From an uncultured Anaerobiospirillum sp. (GTDB lineage Bacteria > Pseudomonadota > Gammaproteobacteria > Enterobacterales > Succinivibrionaceae), in contig CALXNA010000021.1 of NCBI GenBank assembly GCA_944389615.1, positions 1 to 56,219 of the forward strand: a DNA stretch of 56,219 nucleotides, in the 5' to 3' direction. The notes beneath the pieces are model-generated. The model was given only the letters and a program-made list of their open reading frames with translations, had not been told where the DNA came from and made no database searches. Made by a program: the position numbers and the translations under genes. Below are positions 35,335 to 49,443 of this stretch, one piece after another. Positions within the stretch are counted from its first letter, which is position 1. Each line of letters begins with the position of its first letter.

Positions 35335-36433
35335 AGACCACCTCCTGACCAAGGACTTTCTGCGGCGCAGGCTTTGGCGCAGGCAACGGCGCGATATGCG
35401 GTGCATCCTGCGGCGCTACGGGGACGTAAGCCTGTGGCGCTACGGGGACGTAAGCATGCGGCGCGGCGCTCTCGGCGCTCGGCTCGTTCTCATTGGGCGC
35501 GCGCTCGGAGTCGGTAAGCGAATCGATGAGCTTGCGGATATGTTCTTGGCGCAGGCGACGCTTGCCGTCGGTTTGCTCCTTAGGCTCAAAGATCTTGGTC
35601 TTGGTGATGCCGTTAGGCTGATACCAGAACATCAGCACGTAGCGAATCTTGTCCGTGTCCACCAAGGGCTTGGCCTTAACCTCGGCAAAAGGCTGATCTT
35701 CTGAGAAGCCCACGGAGCTGACAATCGCTACTGGATAGCCCTCGGGGTAGACCCCACCTAAACCGGAGGTGACTAAGAGATCACCTTCTTTGATGTCAGT
35801 GGAGCGCGGCACGTTATCGATGGAGAGCTCATCGTGCAGGCCGGTACCGGAGACAATAGCGCGCACTTGATTGCGCGTGTTGAGCACCGGGATCGCGCTG
35901 GACGGATCGGAGAAGAGCAAGACGCGGCTTGAGCTGTAGGCCACCGAGACCACTTGGCCCACCAAGCCCTCATCGGTGATCACCGGCATGCCCTCATAGA
36001 CGCCCGAGCTGGAACCACGGTTGACCGTAATGCGCTGACGATATGGATCGCTATCGACCGCGATGACTTCGGCAAACATACGGCGTGAGGACACGCGCAG
36101 CGGCGAGTTTAAGAGCTTGCGCATCGCGGCATTTTCCTGCTCGAGCGACTGCAAGCGCATCACGTCAACGCGCTGCAGGTAGTTCTCGGTGGACAAGCGC
36201 TCGTTCTCTTCCATGAGCTCGGCGCGACTCTTAAACTGACTTGAAACCGCCTGCGACAGCGAGTGCGGAGCATCAGCAAAGACTAAGACCGGATAGAGGG
36301 CCGTCTCGACGTAGTAGCGAAAATCGCTTAAGAGCTTGAACCTGACGTCGACCAACATCAGGATGATCGACAAGATCACCACCAAAACAAAGCGCAGTGT
36401 GATAAAGAAGTTTGAAGGATCTACTCGGTTCAA
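35327..36433 (-). CDS. mreC: Cell shape-determining protein MreC
   Basis: Periplasmic scaffold of the elongasome, anchored by one N-terminal membrane segment (FVLVVILSIILMLVDV), then a coiled coil (residues 65-110) and two beta-barrels with AEVIAVDSDPYRQRITVNRG and GDLLVTSGLGGVYPEGYPV. At 368 residues it ends in a proline-rich tail with the repeat AYVPVAPQ twice, encoded by a 24-bp DNA repeat. The tail is in the periplasm; its role is unknown. Confidence 0.96.
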   Translation of the reverse strand: MNRVDPSNFFITLRFVLVVILSIILMLVDVRFKLLSDFRYYVETALYPVLVFADAPHSLSQAVSSQFKSRAELMEENERLSTENYLQRVDVMRLQSLEQENAAMRKLLNSPLRVSSRRMFAEVIAVDSDPYRQRITVNRGSSSGVYEGMPVITDEGLVGQVVSVAYSSSRVLLFSDPSSAIPVLNTRNQVRAIVSGTGLHDELSIDNVPRSTDIKEGDLLVTSGLGGVYPEGYPVAIVSSVGFSEDQPFAEVKAKPLVDTDKIRYVLMFWYQPNGITKTKIFEPKEQTDGKRRLRQEHIRKLIDSLTDSERAPNENEPSAESAAPHAYVPVAPQAYVPVAPQDAPHIAPLPAPKPAPQKVLGQEVVYG

Positions 36434-36662
36434 AAGTCCACCCCACCTCGCAGGCCCGGCACCTTGCCGAGCGCTCGTTTGAGCTTATGTTCTGGTAGGA
36501 CACAAAAACAAAAGCGCCTAACCCAGCTGGGCGCCAGCACTGAGGCAGCGCCGTAACGTCTCTAGGTTAGGCCTTCTCTGACGCTAAAGGTTCCGCAGGC
36601 GCGGGGCCTTACGTCCGGTGCCCGATATCTGTCAGCACCGCTACCGGGCAAGGAGCTCGGCG

Positions 36663-38420
<1,758 letters not shown>

Positions 38421-38459
38421 AAAAAGAATGCCGCCGGAGTGCAAAGACTGCGGCGGCAT
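38421..38459 (-). terminator. Terminator after ssb
   Basis: ATGCCGCCG and CGGCGGCAT pair around 14 nt; on the minus strand TTCTTTTTG follows. It begins 45 bases past the ssb stop. Confidence 0.85.
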
Positions 38460-38503
38460 CTTAGTAGGCCTGCGGCGCTTCGGGGCGCCTGAGGCGCTCA
38501 GGC

Positions 38504-39511
38504 TTAGAACGGAATATCGTCGTCGTTGCTGTTATCGGTGACCGGAGCGGCCGTTGGGGCTGGGGCTGGAACCTCGGCACTGGCGGCAGGGGTGGTGGCA
38601 CCTAAGTTGTTGTCGTCAAATGGGCTGGCGCTAGCAGCACCATATGGGACATTCTCAGCTGGGCTTGGAGTGTCCGCAGCAGCGGCTGGAGCCGGGGCTG
38701 GGGCGCTGCTCATGGCACCATAAGGGTTGTTGTCAAAGGACGGGTAGGCCGGAGATGCAGGAGCAGCTGGGGCCGCAGCGTTTGGCGTAAAGCCCGGCTC
38801 TTGCGGCTTATTATTCCAGCTGTTGTTGCCGTTGAAGTTGCTGGCGCCATTGAAGCTGCCTGCTGGGCCATAGCTCGTATGGCTCTGCGAGTAGCCCCCA
38901 CCTTGGCCGCCGAAGCCGCCTTGATTGTTCTGCGCGCCAAAGCCCCCTTGGTTGCCTTGGTAACCACCACCTTGGTAGCCCCCTTGGTTGCCTTGGTTGC
39001 CGTAGTTGCCTTGGTTGTTGTAGCCGCCTTGGTTGTTGTAGCCACCCTGGTAATCGCCCTTATTGCCGTAGCCGCCGAAGTTGGAGCGGTTGTTGTTGTA
39101 AGGGCCGTTCGTGCGCGTGTTGAAGCTGTTGCTATTCTCAAAGGCGTCGAAGCTCTCCGGTGGCATCGGGCCGTTCTTGCTGTCGAGCATGATCATATTG
39201 TCCGAGACGATCTCGGTCGACCAGCGCTTGACGCCCGACTTGTCGGTGTAGGAACGCGTTCTGAGCTTGCCTTCGATGAACAAGCGCGAGCCCTTGTGGA
39301 CGTAGGTCTCAACGATGTTGGCCTGATTATTTCTGAAGACGACACGGTTCCACTCGGCGACTTCAATATAGCCGCCTGGCGCGTCATCACGACGCACGTT
39401 CTCGTTGGTCACGACGGTCACCGTGGCCAGCTTGCCGTTATCAAACGACCGGATCATGGGCTCGTCTGCGGTATAGCCGATCAAGAAGACCTTGTTTAAG
39501 CTGCGTGCCAT
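38504..39511 (-). CDS. ssb: Single-stranded DNA-binding protein with very long linker
   Basis: Coats single-stranded DNA and recruits repair and replication enzymes. At 335 residues it is nearly twice E. coli SSB (178). Residues 1-115 are the OB fold (SLNKVFLIGY, EWNRVVFRN, GSRLFIEGKLRTRSYTD). The linker is about 200 residues: first Gly/Asn/Gln/Tyr repeats (YNNQGGYNNQGNYGNQG type), then Ala/Pro-rich. The end DDDIPF is the canonical partner-binding tip. The ATG preceded by AAAGGAGTTTAGGA was chosen. It diverges from uvrA, as in E. coli. Confidence 0.96.
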   Translation of the reverse strand: MARSLNKVFLIGYTADEPMIRSFDNGKLATVTVVTNENVRRDDAPGGYIEVAEWNRVVFRNNQANIVETYVHKGSRLFIEGKLRTRSYTDKSGVKRWSTEIVSDNMIMLDSKNGPMPPESFDAFENSNSFNTRTNGPYNNNRSNFGGYGNKGDYQGGYNNQGGYNNQGNYGNQGNQGGYQGGGYQGNQGGFGAQNNQGGFGGQGGGYSQSHTSYGPAGSFNGASNFNGNNSWNNKPQEPGFTPNAAAPAAPASPAYPSFDNNPYGAMSSAPAPAPAAAADTPSPAENVPYGAASASPFDDNNLGATTPAASAEVPAPAPTAAPVTDNSNDDDIPF

Positions 39512-39920
39512 TCCTAAACTCCTTTCGAGGCATAACACCAAAGGCTAAGGCTGACCACACGCAGTGGCTGCAACCGTACCTAGTGCCGATCAAACCATTT
39601 CCATAGTGTATATATTATACACCATAGAAAGTAAAGTCACGATATTTACGCGACGTACCCAGCCGAGGCTGCTCCCAGCGCTCGACCTCAATTCATCTTA
39701 ACCCAATTGCTCGCGCCCAGTGGAAAAAGACTGGTAAAGCCCCCTGATTTCCGCACAGCCTCCACAAAGCGCCCGCGCCAAGAGCGGTGAAATGGTGTAC
39801 ATTAGCCCTTTCTTGCCGATAATAGCGGCACCGCGGCCGCGCAGCTCGCGCGCCGGCGCATCTGCGCGCGGGGCGCAGTACCCGCGGGTCATGCTGGGGC
39901 ATTTTCATAGGGGAGCTCGT
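39512..39920. other. ssb-uvrA divergent regulatory region
   Basis: A 409-base gap between two genes that are SOS-linked in E. coli. It contains the AT-rich palindrome at 39606-39622; the uvrA ribosome site GGGGAG lies 8 bases before its ATG. No other gene is seen. Confidence 0.5.
39606..39622. promoter_or_regulatory. AT-rich palindrome, possible LexA-type operator
   Basis: GTGTATA and TATACAC flank TAT. The E. coli SOS box is CTG-N10-CAG with an AT-alternating centre; here it is GTG-N11-CAC, so it is not a canonical box but similar in look and in place. It may also contain -10 elements. Confidence 0.45.
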
Positions 39921-42977
<3,057 letters not shown>

Positions 42978-43039
42978 CCTGCACCCCAAAGCCGCGGTTC
43001 CCTCCGGCTAATACGGCCGGACGGCGCGGCGGGCCTTGC

Positions 43040-43045
43040 TATAAT
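43040..43045 (+). promoter_or_regulatory. -10 element of the DUF2750-like gene
   Basis: TATAAT in TTGCTATAATGGCC, 30 bases before the start codon. No strong -35 is visible. Confidence 0.5.
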
Positions 43046-43075
43046 GGCCGCGCATTTCCCACAAGAGGCATTATT

Positions 43076-43570
43076 ATGTTTGAGCTAACCGACCAGATGT
43101 ATCAAGCGGTATTGAACTTGGACGATGACTACCGCCAGTTCTTTTGCCTGCAAAAGTGCCAAGAGCAGGGCGCGCTCTACGTGCTCAAAGAGCCGGGCTC
43201 AGAAGGCATGCCCCTGATGTTCAACGATGAGCCAGAGGCAGGCGAAGACGAGAACACCAGCCACACCTTTTTGCCCATCTGGTGCCACCCGAAGTTTGTC
43301 AACTACTACCAAGAGCATGCCGCCAATCACGACGAGCTCAAGGACTACGAGCTCTTAGAGCTCAAGCTCGATCTCTTCCGCGACAAGTGGGCCGCGACCT
43401 TAGAGCAAAACGGCATTGTCCTTGCGCTGATGCCGCTTGATGACACCAAGAACTTCACCTTATGCCGCGCCACCATCTTCGCCGAGGCTGACGCCGCCAA
43501 GACTGCCGCGGCCGAAGCCCAGCAAAGCGACCAGCTCACGGACGCCGACAAGGCCGTCCTCAAGGGCTAA
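43076..43570 (+). CDS. DUF2750-like protein
   Basis: Unknown function, 164 residues, cytosolic. YRQFFCLQKCQEQGALYVLKE, the IWCHPKF segment, a central LDLFRDKWAATLEQNGIVLALMPL and the closing charged helix match what I recall of the DUF2750 layout (a WPHP-like motif and an FxxxWLP-like helix). An acidic insert EPEAGEDENT precedes the IWCHP motif, and the tail is Ala-rich. It has its own promoter and a good ribosome site (AAGAGG). It lies between uvrA and a convergent transporter. Confidence 0.6.
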   Translation: MFELTDQMYQAVLNLDDDYRQFFCLQKCQEQGALYVLKEPGSEGMPLMFNDEPEAGEDENTSHTFLPIWCHPKFVNYYQEHAANHDELKDYELLELKLDLFRDKWAATLEQNGIVLALMPLDDTKNFTLCRATIFAEADAAKTAAAEAQQSDQLTDADKAVLKG

Positions 43571-43615
43571 CGGCCCCGCCTTAGGGCGCAGCCTTGGGCG
43601 CCCTTGGGCCGGGCG

Positions 43616-44686
43616 CTACATCTTGTCGGTGTAGGTGAGGTGGCGCGTCTCGCGGTAGTAGATCTGCCATGAGTTCACCACGTTCTGCCACAGCATATAG
43701 CAGCCTGGGGCGATCGAGGCCGCAGGCGAGAGATAGCTGTAGGTGACCCAGATGCCAAAGACCATGTTCTTTTGGCCAAGGCCTTGACCGGCGCTGATGC
43801 GCTGGCCTTCTAAGTGACCAATGAACTTGCCCAGACCAAATTGCACCGCAGTAGCCACTAAGCCGACCAAGGCGAGGTTGATCAGGGTGATGGCGCTTTG
43901 GTGTGAGTTCATCATGTTCGAGCAGGCGGTCGCGGAGACCGTGGTGAGGGTAAAGGCCCACAGATAAAAGGACACGCCCTTTAAGTAGGTCACGATGAAA
44001 CGGTGCAGCGGCTTGACCAAGAAGCGGATGAGCTGCGCCAAGATTAAGGGCAGCACAATCATGGGGAATACTTTGCCCATGATGAGGGTGAACTCGACCC
44101 AAAAGCCCTCATGGGCTTGCACCGAGATAAGCGGGAAGAGAAGCGGAATGCAGATGGCTGCGCCCAAATTGCTCAAGATGGTATAAGTGGTGAGCGAGTT
44201 CTCATCGCCGCCGAGCTTGCCGGTGATGACCGAGGCGGCTGCCGCGGTCGGCGTGACAAAGCAGGCGAGGATGCCCTCGAGCTCTAAGTTGATCGAACCC
44301 GTCGCCTCCGGGCAGTAGCGGATCAAGAGCACCAACGCCAGCGGAATGGCAAATTGGATCGCGACCAAGATGAAGTGCCAGCGGCGCGGGCGCATCTTGC
44401 TCACTTCGACCTTACAGAAGGCGATGAAGAGCATGGTGAAGATGAGCCATGGCACTAAGTCATCGACAAAGTGCTTGATTGGGTACTTGATCGGGGCTAA
44501 GAAGGTCACGTAGTGGAAGAGAAAGTACGTGCCGATGCCCACCGAGATGGCGATGGCCAAGATATTGAGGCGGATTAAGCGCATCAACCGCTGCAGCCGC
44601 CGATAGCTGGCCTTTTCCACCATGACCTGCTCGAGCTTAGCGGTCAGCTCGGCCTTATTTTGCGGCTGGGGTGGTACTTTCACCAT
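43616..44686 (-). CDS. Bile acid:sodium symporter (BASS)-type membrane transporter
   Basis: Integral membrane protein of 356 residues with about nine to ten membrane segments. FVTPTAAAASVITGKLGGDENSLTTY, the crossover-like region with acidic residues, and GQGLGQKNMVFGIWVTYSYL in the second half suggest the BASS superfamily (relatives move sodium with organic acids). The substrate is unknown. The N-terminal 40 residues are cytosolic and Lys/Gln-rich. ATG follows GGAGAG at 6 nt. It lies downstream of the mla operon but behind its terminator. Confidence 0.72.
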   Translation of the reverse strand: MVKVPPQPQNKAELTAKLEQVMVEKASYRRLQRLMRLIRLNILAIAISVGIGTYFLFHYVTFLAPIKYPIKHFVDDLVPWLIFTMLFIAFCKVEVSKMRPRRWHFILVAIQFAIPLALVLLIRYCPEATGSINLELEGILACFVTPTAAAASVITGKLGGDENSLTTYTILSNLGAAICIPLLFPLISVQAHEGFWVEFTLIMGKVFPMIVLPLILAQLIRFLVKPLHRFIVTYLKGVSFYLWAFTLTTVSATACSNMMNSHQSAITLINLALVGLVATAVQFGLGKFIGHLEGQRISAGQGLGQKNMVFGIWVTYSYLSPAASIAPGCYMLWQNVVNSWQIYYRETRHLTYTDKM

Positions 44687-44840
44687 GGCACTCTCCTCTC
44701 AAAGCCTGTGGCCGTGATATTACCACTAAGCGGCTCCCCGCGCGCCGGAGCGCACTCGCTGTGCCCGCGCTGGAGCGCCCTCACTGCGCCGTGGCGACCT
44801 CACCGCGCCTGCGCGGTAGCGCGGGCGGCGCGCAGGCAGC

Positions 44841-44866
44841 AAAAAGGCGGCCGCAGCCGCCCTTGG
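44841..44866 (-). terminator. Terminator of the mla operon
   Basis: GGCGGC and GCCGCC pair around 4 nt; on the minus strand TTTTTGCTG follows. It lies just past the mlaB stop. Confidence 0.8.
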
Positions 44867-44882
44867 ATTAAGCCCAGCTCTA

Positions 44883-45137
44883 TTAGTCAACTAAGTCAAA
44901 GAGCGGCTCTAAGTGGAAGGTGGCAATGAGCGAGCGCACATTGGCGCTCGCGTGCAACACCCGCAGGCGCTGCTTGGGCACATGCTTGGCCCATTGCACC
45001 AAGAAGGCAATGCCTGAGGAGTCGATCACTTGATTATCCTTCAGATCGACCTCCGGGCAGGCGAAGATAGTGGTGCGCTGCGGCCATAAGGCCTCCACCT
45101 CAACGTGGGTTAAGCGCGTGACATCAAGCGGTGCCAT
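44883..45137 (-). CDS. mlaB: STAS-domain protein MlaB
   Basis: Small cytosolic subunit that stabilises the MlaFEDB phospholipid ABC transporter by binding MlaF. It has 84 residues. The STAS mark VDLKDNQVIDSSGIAFLVQW, with the conserved serine, is clear. The ATG at 45137 lies 4 bases past the mlaC stop; an earlier in-frame start would overlap mlaC. Last gene of mlaFEDCB. Confidence 0.9.
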   Translation of the reverse strand: MAPLDVTRLTHVEVEALWPQRTTIFACPEVDLKDNQVIDSSGIAFLVQWAKHVPKQRLRVLHASANVRSLIATFHLEPLFDLVD

Positions 45138-45141
45138 CGCT

Positions 45142-45795
45142 TTAGCCCTGCTTCTTGTCAACTAACGGAGCGCTGCTGCCGGACTTGTTGTGCTGGTCGA
45201 TTAAGTCGATCACGGCCTTGATGCCACGCTCGCGGATCAGAGGCGAGAGCTCATTTTCCTTGGAGGTGAGCAGGCTGATGCCTTCGGCGACCATATCAAA
45301 GGCGCGCCACTCCCCGGTCTTGGAGTTCTTGCGTAACTTAAAGATCAGCTCCAAGTCTTGCTTGCCTTGCTCGCGGATTAAGAACTTGACGTTAACCTGC
45401 GTAGCATCGGCCGAGACGCTCTTGTAGTCAGGCAAGACCAAGTCTTGGTTGTTGTATAAGGCTAAGGCATCGGCAAAGGAGGCGACAATGTACTCGGCAA
45501 AGACATCGCAGAAGGCGTCACGGTCAGCGGCGCTGACACTCTTTAAGTTGGTGCCCATGACCTTAAAGCCGGCATAGCGCGTGTCAACGTAAGGCAGAAG
45601 ATCGGTGCGCACTAAGTCCTTGCGGAAGTTAGTATCGCTCATCTTGTCCTTATTGGCCTTGATCTTATCGAAGGTGCTGGAGGCGACCTGCGTGACCATC
45701 TTGTAAGGATCGGTCATGTCCACCGTCGCGGCCGCGGCGTTAAAGCCGAAGGTTGCGGCCCCAAATAAAGCTAAGGCTGCCCAAAACTTCTTCAT
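45142..45795 (-). CDS. mlaC: Periplasmic phospholipid-binding protein MlaC
   Basis: Shuttles phospholipids between the outer-membrane MlaA complex and the inner-membrane MlaFEDB. It has 217 residues with a signal peptide (MKKFWAALALFGAATFGFNAAAA). The mature part DPYKMVTQVASSTFDKIKANK, DLLPYVDTRYAGFKVMG and ELIFKLRKNSKTGEWRAFDMV is typical of the family. The final 20 residues are Ser/Lys-rich. Ends 4 bases before mlaB. Confidence 0.95.
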   Translation of the reverse strand: MKKFWAALALFGAATFGFNAAAATVDMTDPYKMVTQVASSTFDKIKANKDKMSDTNFRKDLVRTDLLPYVDTRYAGFKVMGTNLKSVSAADRDAFCDVFAEYIVASFADALALYNNQDLVLPDYKSVSADATQVNVKFLIREQGKQDLELIFKLRKNSKTGEWRAFDMVAEGISLLTSKENELSPLIRERGIKAVIDLIDQHNKSGSSAPLVDKKQG

Positions 45796-45806
45796 AGCAA
45801 AACTCC

Positions 45807-46310
45807 CTATTGTTGTGCCTCTGCGGCGTTAGCCGCATCGCCCACCGAGCTTGAGTACAGGAACTTGGAGATCAAGTCCTCAAGGACAATGGCCGAGCCT
45901 GTGTCGTAGATGTAATCGCCGTCTTTAAGGTAGGTCGAGCCCATCTCCTCGTCATAGAAGCCCGGGGTGATCGAGATGTACTGCTCACCGATGATACCGG
46001 CCGTTAAGATCGAGGCCTTGGACTCGCTGGACAAGTCGCTATAGCGGCTTTCGATCGCCAGATCGACCACCGGCACGAGGTCGGTTGGGTCTAAGGAGAT
46101 GTTCTCAACCCGGCCAATGGCGACACCGCCGATACGTACCGGCGCGCGCAGCTTGAGCGACCCGATGTTGTCAAACTTAGCATGCACGGTGTAGGTGTCC
46201 GAAGACGCATCCAACACCAGACCTGCCACCTTCAAGGACATCACGACCGCTGCCACAATGCCCAGCACCATAAAGATGCCTACTCCAAACTCAATCTTGC
46301 TGAACTTCAT
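45807..46310 (-). CDS. mlaD: MCE-domain protein MlaD
   Basis: Hexameric inner-membrane protein that forms the periplasmic lipid channel of the Mla transporter. It has 167 residues. One N-terminal membrane segment (GVGIFMVLGIVAAVVMSLKV), then the MCE domain with KFDNIGSLKLRAPVRIGGVAIGRV and AGIIGEQYISITPG. Ends with a hydrophobic helix LEDLISKFLYS that lines the pore in homologues. It lies 15 bases after mlaE. Confidence 0.96.
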   Translation of the reverse strand: MKFSKIEFGVGIFMVLGIVAAVVMSLKVAGLVLDASSDTYTVHAKFDNIGSLKLRAPVRIGGVAIGRVENISLDPTDLVPVVDLAIESRYSDLSSESKASILTAGIIGEQYISITPGFYDEEMGSTYLKDGDYIYDTGSAIVLEDLISKFLYSSSVGDAANAAEAQQ

Positions 46311-46325
46311 ACCAGCTCCCCGGCA

Positions 46326-47099
46326 CTAAAACATTAAGGCGGTTAACACGAAATCAAGACCTAAAATCGCCAGCGATGACTGCACCACCGTCGCGGTTGT
46401 AGCGTTGGAGATGCCTTCGGAGGTCGGCTTACAGTCATAGCCGTTAAAGAGCGCAATCCAGACGCAGGCAATCGAGAAGATGAGCGCCTTGATCAGCATG
46501 CAGCCGATGTCATCGACCAAGTCCACCGAGCTTTGCATGCCCGACCAGTAGATGCCATCGTCAAGGCCGAGCCAATCTACGCCCACCAGCTTACCGCCAT
46601 AGACACCGACCAAGCAGAACATGATCGAAAGCAGCGGCATCGAGATGACGCCGGCCCAAAAGCGCGGCGAAATGATGCGCCGCAGCGGGTCAACCGCCAT
46701 CATCTCCATCGAGGAGAGCTGCTCGGAGGCCTTGAGCTGACCGATCTCCGCGGTCAAGGCTGAGCCTGCACGCCCGGCAAAGAGCAGCGCGGTGACCACC
46801 GGACCGAGCTCACGGATGATGGCCAAGGCCACCAAGGGGCCAAGCGACCCGGTCGCCATAAAGTCCTTTAAGATGTTAAAGCCCTGCAGGCCCAACACCA
46901 TGCCGATAAAGAGGCCGGAGACGATGATGATGATGACCGACTGCACGCCCACGAAGTAGATCTGCTTGATCAAAAGCGGGAAGTGTTTGCCCACATTGGG
47001 TTTGCCCACCAAGGCATGATAGAGCATGATGGTGGAGCGGCCCAGCGCCGTGATCTTATGGATGACGTAGCGGCCCAACTCACCGACAAAATTGAACAT
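46326..47099 (-). CDS. mlaE: Phospholipid ABC transporter permease MlaE
   Basis: Inner-membrane permease, 257 residues with about five to six membrane segments. Family marks are [38 protein letters not shown] and [19 protein letters not shown] (coupling helix region for MlaF). It is followed closely by mlaD. Residue layout and length equal E. coli MlaE (260). Confidence 0.97.
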   Translation of the reverse strand: MFNFVGELGRYVIHKITALGRSTIMLYHALVGKPNVGKHFPLLIKQIYFVGVQSVIIIIVSGLFIGMVLGLQGFNILKDFMATGSLGPLVALAIIRELGPVVTALLFAGRAGSALTAEIGQLKASEQLSSMEMMAVDPLRRIISPRFWAGVISMPLLSIMFCLVGVYGGKLVGVDWLGLDDGIYWSGMQSSVDLVDDIGCMLIKALIFSIACVWIALFNGYDCKPTSEGISNATTATVVQSSLAILGLDFVLTALMF

Positions 47100-47110
47100 G
47101 AGGCTGCTCC

Positions 47111-48049
47111 TTACAGATCGTCGAGGTAATCACGCTCAGTCTTGAGCTTGAAGGCATAAGGGCCGTCGTAATCACCATTGATAAATTGCATGATCCGCGG
47201 ATCGCTACTTTGTCTAATCTCTTGGGCACTGCCTTCCCCTAAGACCTTGCCATCGGCCACAATCACGACGTGATGGGCAATGGACAAGACCTCTTGCACA
47301 TCGTGGGTGACGATGATCGAAGTCAGGCCCAAAGAAGCGTTGAGCTCGCCGATGAGCTTGACTAAGACCGCCATGGTAATCGGGTCTTGGCCCACAAAGG
47401 GCTCATCGTACATGATGAGCTCCGGATCTAAGGCAATGGAGCGGGCCAAGGCGGCGCGCCGGGCCATACCGCCGGAGAGCTCGTTGGGCGAGAGGGCAGC
47501 GGCGCCGCGCAGGCCCACCGCCTCAAGCTTCATCATGACCATGTCATGAATCAAGACCTCCGGGAGCTTGGTATGCTCGCGGATCGGGAAGGCCACATTC
47601 TCAAAGACATCAAGATCGGTGAACAAGGCGCCGCTTTGAAATAGCATGCTCATGCGCTTGCGCAGTTCATAGAGCTGGGCGCGCTTTAACTTATGGACAT
47701 CGATGCCATCAAAGAGCACTTGGCCCCGCTCTGGGGTCAGCTGCCCGCCGATCAAGCGCAGCATGGTGGTTTTGCCCGTGCCCGAAGGGCCCAAGATCGC
47801 GGTAATTTGCCCGCGCGGGATCTTCAGCGTCAGGCCATCGTAAATCTTGCGTCGGCCATAGCCGAACACCACGTCCTTGATCTCAACCAAGACCGCCGGA
47901 TCGACCGCCTTGACTTGGGCATAGCCAAACTCAGCGCTCCGCTCCGGCACCGTCGCCCCGCCTGCTGTCGCAGGCGCAGCAGGCACTGCCGCAGCAGTCG
48001 GCACCGTATCCGGCGTCTCAGCCCTTGTCACTGTGTCCTTATCTTCCAT
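47111..48049 (-). CDS. mlaF: Phospholipid ABC transporter ATP-binding protein MlaF
   Basis: ATPase of the Mla transporter. With the start at 48049 it has 312 residues, longer than E. coli (269) by an Ala/Pro/Thr-rich N-terminal stretch of about 50. Walker [13 protein letters not shown]-loop LFQSGALF, signature [14 protein letters not shown], Walker [14 protein letters not shown] and the switch His in VTHDVQ are intact. AGGGATGG lies before the chosen ATG; two earlier in-frame ATGs (48055, 48085) are possible. First gene of mlaFEDCB, divergent from kdsD. Confidence 0.96.
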   Translation of the reverse strand: MEDKDTVTRAETPDTVPTAAAVPAAPATAGGATVPERSAEFGYAQVKAVDPAVLVEIKDVVFGYGRRKIYDGLTLKIPRGQITAILGPSGTGKTTMLRLIGGQLTPERGQVLFDGIDVHKLKRAQLYELRKRMSMLFQSGALFTDLDVFENVAFPIREHTKLPEVLIHDMVMMKLEAVGLRGAAALSPNELSGGMARRAALARSIALDPELIMYDEPFVGQDPITMAVLVKLIGELNASLGLTSIIVTHDVQEVLSIAHHVVIVADGKVLGEGSAQEIRQSSDPRIMQFINGDYDGPYAFKLKTERDYLDDL

Positions 48050-48283
48050 ATCCATCCCTACCCGCGCTGTCAGGCCAGCATTCACACAGGAAGCAGCCCC
48101 TCATAGCATAGCGCGCTTAGCTTAGACCAAGCTTAAGTATGCAAGTTTCTGCGCTGATTGTCGCAGGTTAGTAACTTTGCTGCCAGTCACTTGCCCCCGC
48201 TTTGCACTTACCACCACGCCCGATCCCCATAGGATGCTTGGCCGTCCCGGCGGGGTGTGGCTGGCGCCCGCATCGGAGGCGGC

Positions 48284-48289
48284 TATAAT
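48284..48289 (+). promoter_or_regulatory. -10 element of the kdsD-lpt unit
   Basis: TATAAT in GGCTATAATGAAAC, about 50 bases before the chosen kdsD start. It rules out the far-upstream in-frame ATG. Confidence 0.5.
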
Positions 48290-48337
48290 GAAACGGCCTT
48301 TGGGCTCGTAATGTTCTGTTCAGTGGATGCTGCTCCC

Positions 48338-49309
48338 ATGTTTAATGAAACCTGTATCCAAGCCGGTCAGCGCGTCCTGCGCGAAGAAGCTGAAGCCATC
48401 TTAGCGTTGGTACCTAGCATTGATGACAAGTTTGCGCGAGCTTGTGACCTACTAATTCACTGCCGCGGCAAAGTCATCTTAACGGGCGTGGGCAAGTCAG
48501 GCCATGTTGCCACCAAGATCGCCTCCACCCTCGCCTCCACCGGCACCCAATCGTTCTTTGTCCAAGCCGGTGAAGCCGCCCATGGCGACTTAGGCATGAT
48601 CGGCGAGCAAGATGTGGTCATCGCCATCTCCAACTCCGGCGAAGGCTCCGAGCTCAAACTCATGATTCCGCTGTTACGCCGCCGCGGCATTCCGTTGATC
48701 GCCATCACCGGCAACCTCGAATCATCGCTGGCCAAATCCGCTGATGTCACGCTCTCGGCTCATGTGGCCAAGGAGGCATGCCCGCTCAACTTAGCGCCGA
48801 CCTCCAGCTCGACGGCCGAGCTGGCCCTTGGCGATGCTTTGGCCATTGCCTTACTTGAGGCCCGCGGCTTTACCGAGCGGGATTTTGCCATGTCCCACCC
48901 GGGCGGTGCCCTTGGGCGCAAGCTGCTCGTGCGCTGCAGCGACCTCATGCACACCGGCGCCGACATTCCGCAGTGCGCGAGCACCGTCACGATCAAAGAA
49001 GCGCTGATTGAGATGACCGCCAAAAACTTAGGCATCGTCGCCGTAGTCAATCCCGAGGATCACACCCTCGTGGGCGTCTACACCGACGGCGATCTGCGCC
49101 GCACCCTTGAGCACGAGTTCTCGGTGCACGATAAGCTCAGCGCGGTGATGACCCAAGGCGGCGTCACAGTGCAGCCGCAAACGCTGGCCGCCGATGCCCT
49201 CGCTTTGATGCAGCATAAGAAGATCAGCGCTGTAATCGTGGTCGATGAGCACCATCAGGTGGTCGGCGCCTTCAATATGCATGACCTCTTACGGGCCGGC
49301 CTGATCTAA
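48338..49309 (+). CDS. kdsD: Arabinose-5-phosphate isomerase
   Basis: Turns ribulose 5-phosphate into arabinose 5-phosphate, first step toward the lipopolysaccharide sugar Kdo. With the ATG at 48338 it has 323 residues (328 in E. coli). SIS domain: GVGKSGHVATKIASTLASTGT, HGDLGMIGEQDVVIAISNSG and LAPTSSSTAELALGDALA; two CBS domains follow from about residue 205 (DLMHTGADIP, GVYTDGDLRRTLE, FNMHDLLRAGLI). An in-frame ATG at 48311 is an alternative. First gene of kdsD-kdsC-lptCAB. Confidence 0.96.
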   Translation: MFNETCIQAGQRVLREEAEAILALVPSIDDKFARACDLLIHCRGKVILTGVGKSGHVATKIASTLASTGTQSFFVQAGEAAHGDLGMIGEQDVVIAISNSGEGSELKLMIPLLRRRGIPLIAITGNLESSLAKSADVTLSAHVAKEACPLNLAPTSSSTAELALGDALAIALLEARGFTERDFAMSHPGGALGRKLLVRCSDLMHTGADIPQCASTVTIKEALIEMTAKNLGIVAVVNPEDHTLVGVYTDGDLRRTLEHEFSVHDKLSAVMTQGGVTVQPQTLAADALALMQHKKISAVIVVDEHHQVVGAFNMHDLLRAGLI

Positions 49310-49443
49310 CGCCCCGCGCGTGGCCCGCCCGCTACCGCGGGCTTGCGCGGCCGCAAGCTAGCACGGCCAGCGCAGCTCCGTGCGGCTGCTCCACACCGCT
49401 GCGCACGGGCCTGCGCCCCTAACTGTTGAGACAAGGATTGACT

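Noticed and set aside
38801..39499. A 232-codon plus-strand frame opposite ssb
   Set aside because: Shadow of the repetitive ssb linker: Val/Ala-rich, no ribosome site, antisense to a clear gene.
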